A stretch of 64,000 bases of DNA from Opisthorchis felineus (GCA_004794785.1 SJOL01008491.1:595428-659427), one strand, 5' to 3'. Numbered from the stretch's first letter, positions 46,276-59,153 are shown. The notes: a model not told the origin generated them from the letters alone. Translations and numbers: made by a program.

Positions 46276-48888
46276 GACACTTCCTGATCGTTTGTATTAT
46301 TGACTTCTGTGAGGTTACGAACGTTAGCAGCTGTAGTAATTCACAGTCGGACGAACTTTCTAGAATTAGTTGACCCTTGTGGTCATGACCGCAGGTTTTA
46401 ATGGATCGGCCCAGGAAAGACCAACCTACGTACTTTGGCACAATATCCCACAGTAAATGGATAAATGATCCACTCTTTAGTTTGTGATAGCAGAATCAAC
46501 GAAGCGGATTAAATAGCATGCTTATGGAGGAGCCCCCTCTTCCCTGTTCCGATAAGGCGTGATTGTGGAAATCTCTCCTCTCAGAGTAATAAACGAAGGC
46601 ATCCAGGAAGCGTGCAGAAATGTGGGATCCTGGAAAAGCCCCCACTCAGGATTGCAACAACAAAGTTTACACGCGCTAAGCAAGGACTGTTATCACGGAT
46701 AGTCACTCAAACAGAGATGGGTATTCACGGCGTGTGCTGGATGATCCCCCTTTCAAGCGTCAAATGAGCCAGTGTTGTCGCAAGTAGATGAGGCATATTC
46801 AGTAGGATAATTGGATGATATGGTTTCAACAATAGGATGAGCAATCAATCCACGCCTGTAATGCTCGACTAAAAGGGGGCGGTCGAGCCCGTGGCACCAG
46901 TTCCCTAGGCGAATTTTATGCAGGGACTACTTCCGATTAGATTCTACGCGACCCCTGACCGAACCGAGTAGATGAAACCCCAGAAGGACCCCTAGTATAT
47001 AGTGCCCGAGTTTTCTGAAACAAATTTCGCAAGGGTCACGCGGAATAAGTGACATACTGCCCATCCATTTTATCCGCTTCAGTCCTGAAGGGTATTGGAC
47101 TTTGATACAAGCTGCCCGCTCATCCACTGGAAGACATGCTAAATTGAGCCTAATGTATGAAAACAGACAGTTATCCAACACAACCAGTGTCTAGCCTCTG
47201 AACACTTATTTCAGGGAAAACTACATCGAATTAGCAACAATTCGACGAGCCTGACCATCTAGAAGAGTGACTAATATCTTGTTTTCAGATCATCCACTGA
47301 AAACTAGTAGATAGATACGAGTTAGTTATTGTGATACCCAATCCAGCCACCAACACCAGTCCAGATAGCCATAAGGGGCAATGATTCCAACTAGAAATGC
47401 GTGACTCGAATTCAGCCCTTGCTTTTCGATTGCGTTTTTCTGCCTTGGTGGTACTTCAATCCGCATCTTATTTGCGGGGTTGCATTGCCGGTATTCCTAG
47501 AAAAGATGTCACAAGTAAATGATTTGATTTTAACAGCTGCACCCGATGGCCAACCGCCATCGGCAGAGCACGATAAGTCACACGGCTCTATGAGTTTCTC
47601 GCTTCATCCCACACTCAGTTCAGACGCCTGATCGGCTAAGTCCAGTTTGGTTCCCATTTTCAATGGCCCTCAATGCATTAGCCACTGGAAAGCAGGCCTG
47701 TGCTTAGGTTGACCAAAAGCAGTTGGGGCGAGAAGTGCTCTTTCACCAAAATGTGTGGCTGTCAGAAAACTGTGGCCAAATTAGAAACACAATGTACCCG
47801 CTGTGAGTGGAACCTTAGTTTAGTGTGTCTCAAGACTACACAAGCCTCCCACTGCTAAATGGGCTAGATTTTTCAACCAATTACTAGAAAGTAAGAGCTC
47901 TACTACAACTCTGCCACCACAGTCTGGAAAGTCAAAATCGCAGAACAAAGCACTTGCTCTGTTGAAGAATCAGGATGGGACGCTTCAAACAACCTCGCTT
48001 CCTTGGCCCAGACAACTGGAAAGTATCAATCGCCCTTATGGCATTTTATCGTGGATCCCTTTTACCAACTCCTATCACAATGTGAGATGAATCTGGTTGG
48101 AACGGTTGACTCCCAACATATGTCCTATTTCCGACCCAACGACAACAACAAAGGAATCCGTTCTGGTTAGCAGCTTTGGAGCAAAATCTGGGATAACCTC
48201 AATTGAACTAAACCTCAGTCATGACACAGAGTGACGTTCGCTTAAGTAGTTGTCCCTGTCCATACGTAAATGTTCGAAAACAGCAATCGGAAAGTTCCAA
48301 CCGCGGGAATACGACCTTGGGTTAGTTATGTTCGACCTCACTCCACAAGAACACAGGTGGAGTAAAACGTGATGCGAAGAAGAGTAATCTCTGGAAAAGT
48401 CAAAATCAATGTAAAACGTTTCAGGAAAATGACACCACATCATCAGGATCATCGAGTCCCGATTACAGGTCGGCAGAAAAGTGGAACAGAGCAGAGTTCG
48501 TTGAATAGACATAACGTGCCGAAGAAAAAAAGATGAGCATCGGTTATATCGATAGATGAAAACGTCAGTCGCACATCAGAGGGAGCTAATCACAGTCAAG
48601 TGCGGGTGCACGTCTGAAGCCTGGGTGGGAGGGCGGCGCCACACCAAGGCAGAATAGGGAAGTTGATTGCAGAATCCAATCAAACTAGCTTCGCAAGGAG
48701 ACACCAAGAGCAGTTGCAATGATAATGAGGATGATTACAACGACGATAATACAGATGCATTTTTTGCGTCGAATGGACTTTCTGTGTTTAGTGGCCGTAT
48801 CCAACTGTCGTGTACCAGCTTCCACCTGAAATGTGAAAACAAGGTGAACTGAGAGGAGTTCTTACCGATTTTGCGGAAAAAAGATACT
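46276..48888. other. No recognisable gene
   Basis: Short ORFs only. A Met-initiated stretch at 47506-47631 (MSQVNDLILTAAPDGQPPSA) follows a CCTAG and could be a short first exon, but nothing confirms it. Confidence 0.4.
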
Positions 48889-48972
48889 GACCCACTCAAA
48901 ACCGCACTGAAGATGTAACATCGACTGGTGATGAAACGTTTGCTACCCAACTGTTCGGCGAACAGACCAGCA
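48889..48972 (-). repeat. Dispersed repeat family C, copy 2 (inverted)
   Basis: Minus strand reads GGTCTGTTCGCCGAACAGTT then GCAAACGTTTCATCACCAGT and ATCTTCAGTGCGGTTTTGAG, aligning to family C. Confidence 0.5.
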
Positions 48973-49608
48973 ATCAAAAAGGTTTTGCCAGCATATGGTG
49001 CGTGCAATAGCGAGCAAATACATGAAACGAAAGGGTCTAAGAGATCAGTTTGACTATCTAAAGGTTAGGATAGTAGTGAAAAACACAACATATTGTGAAC
49101 AACGCATCCGCAGGAAACCCAAAACAAGGCACTGAAAACAATCGAATCCTGCCACTTTGCAGGACATGGTAGAAGGTGGAAAGCAGCACCCTCGAACAAG
49201 TGCTAAGTGATGGCAGGGACGGTATTTATTTGAAACTCTCTGATCAGCCGGACTTACCATTCTTGCGGGGGTGCAATACAGCACAATTCATGGATCAGTG
49301 ACAGGGAGAAGGAAAGCCTGACTACTCGGGATATATGATAATATAAATGACGCCTTATGGCCCCATGTCTAGCGTGCCACTAACAAACGGAATGAGTTGA
49401 GCATAAGGGTGCCACAAACGAGCAGCACAGAACATTGTTTTCCAAGTGTTTCGCTCTATCATCCAACAGAATGGACGGAAAATCCGATGAAGAACACCTC
49501 ACTCACAAGAGCCTATCAGCGTATTTTGGTCGCTTTTCTAGACCTGAACCTTGCCAGATTTCAGTTCAGATTGACCTACTTTTTAATGCACTTGAACGGA
49601 GCAGAGTT

Positions 49609-49728
49609 CTTTTTTATCATAAAGGAAACTACTCACAAGGTTACTGAAAACTCTTCGACAGCCCACGACCGGTTTCGCCCTTCTTGGGGCTCATCAGATA
49701 GGCGCAGTCCCCGAGTTTCCGTCAACCT
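49609..49728 (-). mobile_element. Hammerhead-element copy 7, partial with intact ribozyme
   Basis: Minus-oriented fragment spanning AAACTACTCACAAGGTTACT, the ribozyme and the CCCCGAGTTTCCGTCAACC landmark. Flanks on both sides are unrelated to the family. Confidence 0.75.
49657..49709 (-). ncRNA. Type I hammerhead ribozyme, intact core
   Basis: Minus strand: stem I GCCTAT/GTGGGC (closing U-G pair), CTGATGA, stem II GCCC/GGGC, GAAA, CCGGTC, and the outer GAC/GTC pairing. The core matches consensus. Confidence 0.8.
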
Positions 49729-50122
49729 GGCGCATTATTTTCTGACGCTCCCAGGTAAACCCTGATTTGGTTCTGCTTGCTTGGTAGTTAGATTTCATCC
49801 CCCAGATGGAGTTGCTCGATGCTGAACAGCCGAGGGACACTGTGTAGTTGGTTTTTTCTTATCGGACATCATCAGCAGTGTGCATCTCACTAATCTCCGA
49901 GGCGAGTGGGGCTCATACCCCCCCCCCCGGAAGGTGGCTTCAGGTTTGCAGTGTGGGTTAAAGGTGTCAAAGTTTCGAAAAGAAACGACAGTGTGTCGTG
50001 GAAGCACGCACTCAACAGCCCACTGAAGGTATCAACTCGCATGGTGACGAAACTTGTTCAGACGAATTGCTAAGCTCGGTGAACTGACCGACTGCCACCT
50101 GAGCAACAACCATTGAGACTGA

Positions 50123-50304
50123 AGATCATAAAGGAGAGATTCAGTTTGGTTCCAGGTGAGTCTCCCGTCAAAACGAAATTGAGTGTATTTGTCGAAATCT
50201 GTCCAATTTGGGTTCAAGTAGAACATAAGGTTGACGGAAACTCGGGGACTGCGCCTACCTGATGAGCCCCAAGAAGGGCGAAACCGGTCGTGGGCTGTCG
50301 AAGA
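50123..50304 (+). mobile_element. Hammerhead-element copy 8, runs into assembly gap
   Basis: Plus-oriented family sequence from CATCATAAAGGAGAGATTCA through the GTTCAAGTAGAACATAAGG landmark to a perfect ribozyme, ending at GTCGAAGA where Ns begin. The remainder of the unit is hidden by the gap. Confidence 0.8.
50247..50299 (+). ncRNA. Type I hammerhead ribozyme, intact core
   Basis: Plus strand: GAC, TGC, stem I GCCTAC (50253-50258), CTGATGA, stem II GCCC/GGGC, GAAA, CCGGTC ending 50289, GTGGGC, T, GTC. Every core position and both stem I segments are present; this is the best copy. Ns start six bases later. Confidence 0.85.
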
Positions 50305-50919
50305 NNNNNNNNNNNNNNNNNNNNNNNNNNNNNNNNNNNNNNNNNNNNNNNNNNNNNNNNNNNNNNNNNNNNNNNNNNNNNNNNNNNNNNNNNNNNNNNN
50401 NNNNNNNNNNNNNNNNNNNNNNNNNNNNNNNNNNNNNNNNNNNNNNNNNNNNNNNNNNNNNNNNNNNNNNNNNNNNNNNNNNNNNNNNNNNNNNNNNNNN
50501 NNNNNNNNNNNNNNNNNNNNNNNNNNNNNNNNNNNNNNNNNNNNNNNNNNNNNNNNNNNNNNNNNNNNNNNNNNNNNNNNNNNNNNNNNNNNNNNNNNNN
50601 NNNNNNNNNNNNNNNNNNNNNNNNNNNNNNNNNNNNNNNNNNNNNNNNNNNNNNNNNNNNNNNNNNNNNNNNNNNNNNNNNNNNNNNNNNNNNNNNNNNN
50701 NNNNNNNNNNNNNNNNNNNNNNNNNNNNNNNNNNNNNNNNNNNNNNNNNNNNNNNNNNNNNNNNNNNNNNNNNNNNNNNNNNNNNNNNNNNNNNNNNNNN
50801 NNNNNNNNNNNNNNNNNNNNNNNNNNNNNNNNNNNNNNNNNNNNNNNNNNNNNNNNNNNNNNNNNNNNNNNNNNNNNNNNNNNNNNNNNNNNNNNNNNNN
50901 NNNNNNNNNNNNNNNNNNN
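50305..50919. other. Assembly gap (615 Ns)
   Basis: Run of N. The left edge is six bases after a perfect ribozyme in a tandem-prone element; 615 is close to two 309-bp units, though gap sizes may be estimates. Sequence right of the gap does not resemble the element. Open frames crossing the Ns are meaningless. Confidence 0.99.
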
Positions 50920-52035
50920 CCGTGTGATCGCACGGCCAATGAGAGTCACGAGACTGTCGTCGGAAGGGACGACCGGAACCCACACTACTGAGCCATCATT
51001 CCGCTCGCCGTTGTTTGGTGTGCGGACGTTGACACTGCACTGTGCTGGTTAGTGACAGACCTGTGCACTTGTTGACGCTACGAACGTGAACAATTGAGGT
51101 TTGTTGTCCACATTTGCTTACCCTTGTGTAAATAGTACCGTAGAATTTCGAACCCAATTCTTCCTTTTGATATTCGGGATTGTCGAACCTACGCGTCACT
51201 CGAAGTTCCGTATCGGGAACCTCAACAGTTAGTCACTTCACATGGCTCCCAGTGGCTAACACTGATGTTGGTCGTACTAACCCATAGAGTGAAATATACC
51301 TTATGACGTAAGTAGTTGGGCATGCAGTATGTAGCGATTTTCGAACAAGCTTCACTTTGCAAATGGTGGGCTTTATTGTCTTCTCCTGTGAAGTTGCCCT
51401 CAAGTATCCGCCGATTGTTTACTGCAACCTAAAAGCTTCACCGTTCAGATTGTCAGATGACATGCTAAAACGTGGGTCCATTGAGCCAGCCTACAATCAC
51501 GCAGCGTCTACTTGAGACTGAGGATGAAGCTTCCAACGGATTTGGCGCCATGAGTCTCGAACTAATCACGAAGAAGGCATGACATTCCGGTGGGACTGTT
51601 TGAACTAGTATAATTTCATGACACCTTATTCCACCGCCTACTATCTGGCAGATATCAAATCACGTGAGAATAACCAAGGGACATGGGACGGACATAGGGG
51701 AAAGAGTGAAACGGAGGTCACGGCTGTTCAAGGGATTAAGGTGTGAATATAAAAGGTGAGGTTAACTCGACCAAAAAGCTACGAGAGACTATGTTCAATG
51801 TTAAAAAAATAAAAATGGGGGTGGGGAGGGGGGGTCAGATGAACACCGGGAGGCTAGACATGGGGTGGGGTGTGTTGTCCGGGGCCTTTGCTAGGGTAAG
51901 GTTAATGTTACAATCCCCTACTTTTGAACACCTAGATCCGAATACGGTCACTTAATCGCCACGTTTGCCCAAGTAAGGAAAGTAGGTCTTTTCTGGTGTC
52001 CTGGTGCAGTCGGTTTGCAGAAGATTGTCGTGGGT

Positions 52036-52104
52036 TTCGACAAATACACTCATTTGCGAATCAATTTGGTTTTCACGGGAGTTTTCAGCAACCTTGTGAG
52101 TAGT
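52036..52104. mobile_element. Hammerhead-element chimeric fragment
   Basis: Minus-oriented ACAAATACACTCATTTGCG...CACGGGAG joins directly to plus-oriented TTTTCAGCAACCTTGTGAGTAG. No ribozyme core. Confidence 0.6.
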
Positions 52105-53082
52105 TCCCCTTATGGTCGTGGGTTTTTTGTCAGCCGTCCTACGAAGCTGTATTGCTAAATGTTTCGATGTACGTATAGACAGCTGCCTTTCTGTCTAACT
52201 ATAATACTTGTTTCCACACATGCACTCAGGTAGCTAAACTAGGTGGGCTGACTTACTGACAGGACGGGAATTCTTGTTGTTCTATATAGGCGTACCGGAT
52301 GAAATGTCTGAAGAAACACATCGTATCACGCGGATCAGCACGTAGTGCGTATCGGGAAAAAGACTAAGTCATGACCAACTATCTTATCCCGTGATAACTT
52401 GGAAATCCTCACTACACTCAGGGGTCCTGATAACCGTCAAAATGACGTCGTTGTCCTGTGCAGGCGGGAACATATCCCCAGACGTTCACTCTAGTTACCT
52501 TCTCCTAGCTGGTTCATATCCAGTGATCCTACGCCCATTAATACAGATCAAACTTTTTATTCACTTGACCTAAACCTGGAAGAATCGATGAACCGGTAAA
52601 ACATATGTAACATCAACCGGAACCTCATTGTGTCTACAAACAGAGGGCTTAGTGTCACCACGCCAAAGACTGATGAGGTAAACGAACTGGAAAGAACCGT
52701 ATCCCAGAAATCTATACCAGAGGGAAAATGAGGACATGAATCAACTGAATCAGAAACTCGCTGTCCTTGTTTTTATTCACGACTACTTCGAGTATCAGAA
52801 CCGGCATGCCAAAGAGCACTTAGTGGTTTGTTTTTAGTTGCAATAAAGCCTAGGGATGATTATCATACTGATATATTGCCACAAATAGATCCATGCACAT
52901 GCGGCTCTTTGCACAACTATGGGACGAGGTGCAGTCATCGAAATGCAAAATACCACAAACGTATTACTTGTTGGAAGATATGCCTGCTATTTAGAAACTT
53001 CAGTTTGTTCCCTTTCGGGAACTTTATCGAATTATAGTGAGTGAATTTGGAAATCAATCCAATTGAAGATTCTAATAAACCA

Positions 53083-53475
53083 GAGATTGGACAGATATTC
53101 AGTTGAGTCTCCTGCTGATCCCCAAAAAAGTATAAAACATAAGTACACAGCTCCACTTACGTACGAATTAGTGTTCAAGTGGAAAATAAAGTTGAAGGGA
53201 AACTGGGGAGTCCCTAGCAGGGTAGTGGGCTGTCGAAGAGCCTTCAGCAACCTTATGGATAGCTTGTTCCGTCAAGAAAATATACTACGACATCTCGAAT
53301 ACCGCGCCGACTGAAATAAACGAAGCGGCTTTTGCGCAGGTCACAAACAAGGTAGTTAACACCAATATAATTTGTTAATGAGTGTTTACCACTTCGCGTG
53401 GAAACTAGGGGATTACGTCTACCTGACAATCGCCCCGAACGAAGCGACAAAGTTGAAAAGTTTTCATCAGCTTCA
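53083..53475 (+). mobile_element. Hammerhead-element copy, two degenerate tandem units
   Basis: First unit shows AGTTGAGTCTCC, GGGAAACTGGGGAGT, then GTGGGCTGTCGAAGAGCC with the CUGAUGA-GAAA core deleted (around 53205-53225). Second unit shows GGAAACTAGGGGATTACGTCTACCTGACAATCGCC near 53397-53435, a mutated core. Confidence 0.65.
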
Positions 53476-54610
53476 AAGGTTATGTCGTGCTAAGAGAAAT
53501 TCAATCCAACCTGCCTTAGAGAACCATAAGATATGTTAGTTATTAATCGGCTACGGAAGAACTCGGTAAACCAATGAAGAGAGATCGCCTGTGGAGATGT
53601 CCGTATTGATCTCCAGCTTCCAGTTTTGCGGATTTCGACATGTGTCGGTTTCATCAAATTGAACATCATTCTGTTTGCTTCCTCGGATTAGGCTAATTAA
53701 ACCAACGTAGAATTCCAAACGCTTAAGTTGGGCACCGGGTGCTTTCGTCATCGACCAGCGATCTAGAAAATTTTAGTGTTTTTCGCATCTTTACGAAATG
53801 AGTCAAATTCATTTCTAAGCTCAGATGTTAGATTCGCTGCATTCCATACAGGAGCCTTCGAGCGTCTGCATGAAACAGAAGTGACTGGAGAGTTCGATAT
53901 GTTTCTGGACAACGCATTGGAATTTATGTACCCGGTATTTATATTTTGTCGGATGCCAACACAAAGGCTAGGGTTTGAAGACCTCCTCTTGCACTTTCAT
54001 CTGAAATGAGGATTTCTGCTCTGGTGTAGATTGTGCTCTCTCATTCTGACACAGACTACTATTTTCGTAAATCTGCTCGTTTAGAAAAACGAAATTCCTC
54101 TTCGCTTGGAAAGTCAAGGCTTAGTGTAACCTCAACTTATCCACTTTGTGCGGAGTCCCTTCACTTGTCTTCGTCTGCAGTTGTTTTTTCCTGGTATACA
54201 GCACTTTTGTACGCTACTCTATCATCCTTGCCATTGATCGTCCGTCCCACATAAGAGGCCTGATCGATAACTCATGCTGCCGTATGAATTAAGTTCTGAC
54301 CCTTCTGAAATGCCTAAGATAATTGAGGGAGAAAATGTACGCCATGATGAAGTTGGTTTTATGTGATCATCATAATTACCATGCAAACATCGATTATGCC
54401 AGGAGAACCGTCTGGTCCACAATATGAACACAGCGATAGTCAAGTGACCGCATACTATCTCTCACTCTTTACTCTCCATCCGTGTGTGAACACAACCATG
54501 CTGCGTTGAGTTTAGTACGGTGTGTTATGTGACTTTGGACTTGTCTCGTAAAGTGGTTCAGTACAATAGTCTGGTCAACTCAAATCACGTGAACTGAAGG
54601 TACAGGATTC

Positions 54611-54635
54611 GAGAGAGAGAGAGAGAGAGAGAGAG
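54611..54635. repeat. (GA)n microsatellite
   Basis: Twelve GA repeats. Confidence 0.95.
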
Positions 54636-55228
54636 TTTAGAGCGGTGTTGTGATCAGACAGGTGCTTCTGTCAAGAAGCGTACGGTAGTATGGAGTGTGA
54701 ACTATAAAGATAGATCGTTGATACTAACAGAACAATCCGAACGGCAACGAGATCATCATCTGTAGGAAACTCTGAAGGTTAGTTGTAGATAACTCAGGGA
54801 CCTGCAGAAGCTGTACCCATATCACTCTCATTTGAACGGCCCTTTACCTGTCTTAGTGCGATTATCAATAGTCTTTCGTGAACCTATTTCATGCATGTTT
54901 TGGAGTACCCCTAAGACGGTAACTGAGGGATCATAAAGGAGCGTGGCTCCTACGTATGACGGATAACCTTTCAGTTCAAATAGCAGGATATCACGCCAAA
55001 GGGTCCGACCAAACAACATTGAGGATCTGAACAGAGTAGTTGATTATTAACATGCAACTATGGGCTACGTATACTCCAAAGTTCCCAAATGATATTGGTT
55101 TGAATGAGTACACGCAAAACAGGAGGGGCGGGAATTCCGTTAACGCTTGGTCGAGTAACACTCGGAACTCCATCGTGATCATAGGACCGGAATTAGAATG
55201 CCCCTCAAATCAAGTACTATATGTGCTG

Positions 55229-55229
<1 letters not shown>

Positions 55230-55262
<33 letters not shown>

Positions 55263-55430
55263 TGCTGTGCCATCCGAAAAAAGCACAAGGGTTGAGATAC
55301 CGTCAGGTTACCCAAGCCTAGACAGGAGCAGTTGGGATGCTGAGGTTGGGTTCGAACCACCAACCTTCCGGTCAGTAAGTTCGAGCCTTAACCACTGAGG
55401 TATCTTGAGCTGAAGTACTAGCCGAGTATG
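55230..55430 (-). mobile_element. tRNA-derived SINE, family S1 copy with (TA)n tail
   Basis: Minus strand: CCTCAGTGGTTAAGG at 55386-55400 (A-box region), GGTTCGAACCC at 55348-55358 (B box), body TGTCTAGGCTTGGGTAACC, then GGCACAGCAG and a (TA)16 tail at 55230-55261. TATATATACTGTTGTGCC at about 12470 looks like the tail end of another copy. Confidence 0.7.
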
Positions 55431-56254
55431 TTCATTTTCCCGAGATTACAACTGGTGCCAACTGATTTGACATGATCGGCGAGGCAGTCAAACAAGGTCC
55501 ACCATTGTATCCAAGTGGTTGCTTGGGCTACACACAAAAGTGAGCATAGGACAAACGGAGACACCGTTTAGTAGCTGTAGCAGAACTGTGTGGCACCCTT
55601 CAAACGTATCTCTTAACTGATTTCTTTTTTCAAAAAAGAGCCCAAAGCTAGTGACGGCAGAACAGCTGTGTTGGCATTTGAAAACCCTAGAACGTGGGTT
55701 ACATTGCTGTCACAGCTTGTCAGCCGCAAACGCAAATTTCTGACCGTAAGGCAACGTGTCATTTATGTACTTCTAAGAGTTCTGAAGGTCACTATTGTTT
55801 GAAAATGCCCTCGGATCCACAAGATAACAATGAGGATTCTCTCGCCTCACCTAGAAGTACAGCAATAGGCGCACTTCGAGTTTTGATTGACTGATACGTG
55901 AGGATTGCACGGGGACCGCATGCGAAGTCCTATGTAGATTCTCAACAGGGTTGCATAACCCCTTCCGAAATCTCAGCGATACGCGTTGGTGACCATACCA
56001 ACCCAAATGCCGGAAGCATTAAATATGAAACCTACGGCCCACTGGGCTTTCGCAATATGAGCACGCAGGATTCGAAAATGGTCATTGTCGGGTTGTTATA
56101 ATAGTACATTATAGTACACAAATACTAACAAACAGCTAAGAACGGGAAGATGTTACACTAGGTTCAAAACCTGGAAACTACATTCAAATTCCATTCAAAA
56201 GGACTTGTAATATGACAGAAATTTGAGCCACATGCAAGGAATTACGGCCCTCAC

Positions 56255-56457
56255 CTTCTCGTATGCGACTTCAATATTGTCCCCGATCGAATCAACCAAT
56301 GTGCCTTGTTCGTGCACATAGGTGGCCAATGTGGTGAATAGTTCATTCACCTGCACAATATCTGACTCGAGTTGCTCCATCTCCCTTGCCCTCTGATCAT
56401 CGATTTCGCTCTGAATCGAGGCAATCTGGTCTTGTCGTTGGAGTTGCTGAGGTTTCT
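56255..56457 (-). CDS. Syntaxin Qa-SNARE motif exon
   Basis: Minus-strand exon with acceptor ACTTTCTAG just above 56457 and donor AAG|GTGAGG below 56255; 203 nt, entering with two nt of a split codon. It encodes a t-SNARE coiled coil: REMEQLESDIVQVNELFTTL, then TYVHEQGTLVDSIGDNIE, with heptad hydrophobics and the zero-layer Gln of HEQG. This resembles syntaxin 7/12-type endosomal Qa-SNAREs (QLE-DI--VNEIF--LA-MVHEQG--IDSIE-NVE). Expected role: vesicle fusion on endosomal or trans-Golgi membranes. The following exon with the rest of the coiled coil and the TM anchor was not found between 53500 and 56250, nor was the N-terminal Habc region to the right. Confidence 0.78.
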
Positions 56458-59153
56458 CTAGAAAGTGAATTGGAGATTGAGAGTTTCAAACGTTATTAAC
56501 TAGCAAGCGGTGTATAACTGAAAGGATGACGCCACCGCCAGGTTTCAAGGTACTGAATATGCACACAGAGCATTGAGACGGAGGGTAGACATTTTTTGGC
56601 AAAATCACCATCGGGCTTGCACATTTGCATACTATATAGCGTAGAACGGGATAAGAAAACAATGGTAAAAAAGATGATCGAATTCGTATGATTGTAGTCA
56701 ATGAATAATCAATCACAATGACTGATCTATTCAGAGCCTACTGGTAGTCGAAATGCTATCAACTAGACCGGTATGCAATTTCCTCGGCTTGGCCAAGAGC
56801 TTCCGGACGAACTGTTTTTGGTTGCGCAAAACCGAATTGGGCAGGCAAATTTCGATGGGTTCAGCTGTTGCAGGTTCGTAATCAAAGGCCTTCAGAGCCT
56901 TTAGGCATTAAAAACCAAGTTTGAACTAATCCAGAGGTTAAGCCGTGAGCCTGCCATGCACTGTCCATGTTGTTATATAGGTTAAAAAGCCTGAGGCCAT
57001 GCGCTAAAAAACTTTCATGGGTTAACCAATGACGTCTTCAGAACAAAGCCTCAATCTGGTTGGAACGTCGGATTATTAATGCTGAAATTCGACGAACACA
57101 GATAAGTCACGTGCGGTTAATACTCCATGGGTTGTATTGGCCCGCTGTCATTATACTGACTTCTTCAAGGGGTTTTTTGTGCAACCATGCACAGAGTGAA
57201 AACAGCACCAGGACAGTCAGATAATGACCTGGCAGCAAAGCATGACATCTGTAACCTGCAAACTCTGCTGCGATAGAGAGGACGCACATGGTGAGATGAC
57301 ACACAAATGGTTGGAAACACTAACAGACATGACCCAGTCACGCACCCAGTGGAGTGCACGCATGGCCCCTCCCGATCTAGCCACCAAAAACAATTGCACC
57401 GTTGGGCAATACCAGGAATCACTTCCATCCGTGGCTAATCACCGTCCTTTCTCGAATCGGACGACACTGAGGTAGTTGGAGTCGCGCTGCATACGCTTTG
57501 CACGGTTTCCAGCTGATCGTGAGGACGATAATGGAGACGTGAGCTATTGTCTGAATCAACATTTAGGTTTTTGTTACTCCTCCCTAAGGTTCGGAAATCT
57601 GGCAGTACCCGAGCCATCGTGCTTAGTTCAGGTTTCATGGCGGCCGTGCACCGCAAAAGCTTCGCAGCTGACTGATTCGATTCGTTCAAGATCAATAATT
57701 ATTCATATGTAACCCGCCGGTCAGTAGAATTGGTGCTAACAGGTGAACCCGTAAACCAGCATAAACAAATTTAAGAGACCAAATTGCCAGGAGGGAGCGC
57801 GCAAAACCGGGAAAATCATGTGCTGGTTATAGCATCAAAGTGTGAACCCGAGATTTACGGACACAGTTGTCTATTTACCACTCGCTTTCTACATTCCTTG
57901 TGTCGAAAATATGCAGTTGGATTGGCTTTCCTACACCCGTAATTGGACTTTTGGTAGGAGGGATTGGTGAAACCTCCTCTGACTCCTCGTGTTTGCAATT
58001 CAATCATGTGTTCTACTTGTCGGCCACAGTCAGCGTCATCGTTTGCTGCGCATACTACAACTTGGATTTACTGCTTGGGAGATCATTCGAGGCACTGCTG
58101 TCGATTGACCAGTCATCACCAAAGTACTAATGAATTTGAGGTCGATCAGGTTTTGATTCAACTCGAACTAATTTTCTACTCGCTAAGCACTACCGGTGAG
58201 GTTCCAATTACGCTTAGGAGGTATCATGCACTAGTGCCGTTAGTGATCAACAAAGCCAAATGAGCCGGTCCATATCATCTTGAAGGTTAAATCATGTAGC
58301 AACTGTCAAACTTAGTCATCTGCACTGAGTTATCCCACGCTTTTCCCGAAGAGGTTTTCTTTCTTCCAGTGGGGAACCTCTGAACAGCCGTGACACATTC
58401 CCCGAAACTGACGGCCGGAGTACCAAACTGCTAGAATCTGACCTGGTTGCCTCCACGTTACATATGTTCAAAAGGTTGTAGACAGTTCCGAAAAAGTGAG
58501 TTAAAGGGCTCCCACTGCATAATCGCTGTGTTTTAGCCGATTCAACTTAAAAGCAGTAGTTGTTTGGACCAAGAGAAGAACATCAATTTCTTCATTTCTG
58601 AAAGTCGCAACCGCCGGGGCTCTATATGGACCATCGTGATGATTATGAGGATGAGTTAGTTATCATGTATTATGTCTATATACCTTTTGCATTTCAAATA
58701 ACACGTACTGCGGTTCCAAATTCAGGTTTTAACTGATCCCATTTGAGCCAAATTTGTGCGTATGTGAAACGGTTGATTGACATACTAATGGAATCAAAGC
58801 CTAAAATTACGACAAATTTGAACCTTCCGTTCCACTCTACCTACACAATGGTGGGCAAGGCTGGCAATGCGTCCTCCAAATGTCACGAAGGTACGTGAAC
58901 AAAGCATGGGAACTTGAAGGTGAAATAAACGATTGCGGTTAAACTGCAGTGTTACGATAAGTGAGAAAGCTCTGGGATGTGATTCGGACAGGTCTTTACA
59001 TTCACGGCGAAAGTTTTTAACTGAGGGCCGGTGGAACATTTCGACCAGTTCACAGAGGCCTGTAGGTGTTTGTTCGCCATTACTTCGCGCGTCATGATAA
59101 ACCGGCTATCATGAGTCCCGTTCTATTATTGTAACGCAAGCATGGAGGTGGAT

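Noticed and set aside
50032..51052. Long open frames on both strands
   Set aside because: They exist only because the run of Ns contains no stop codons.
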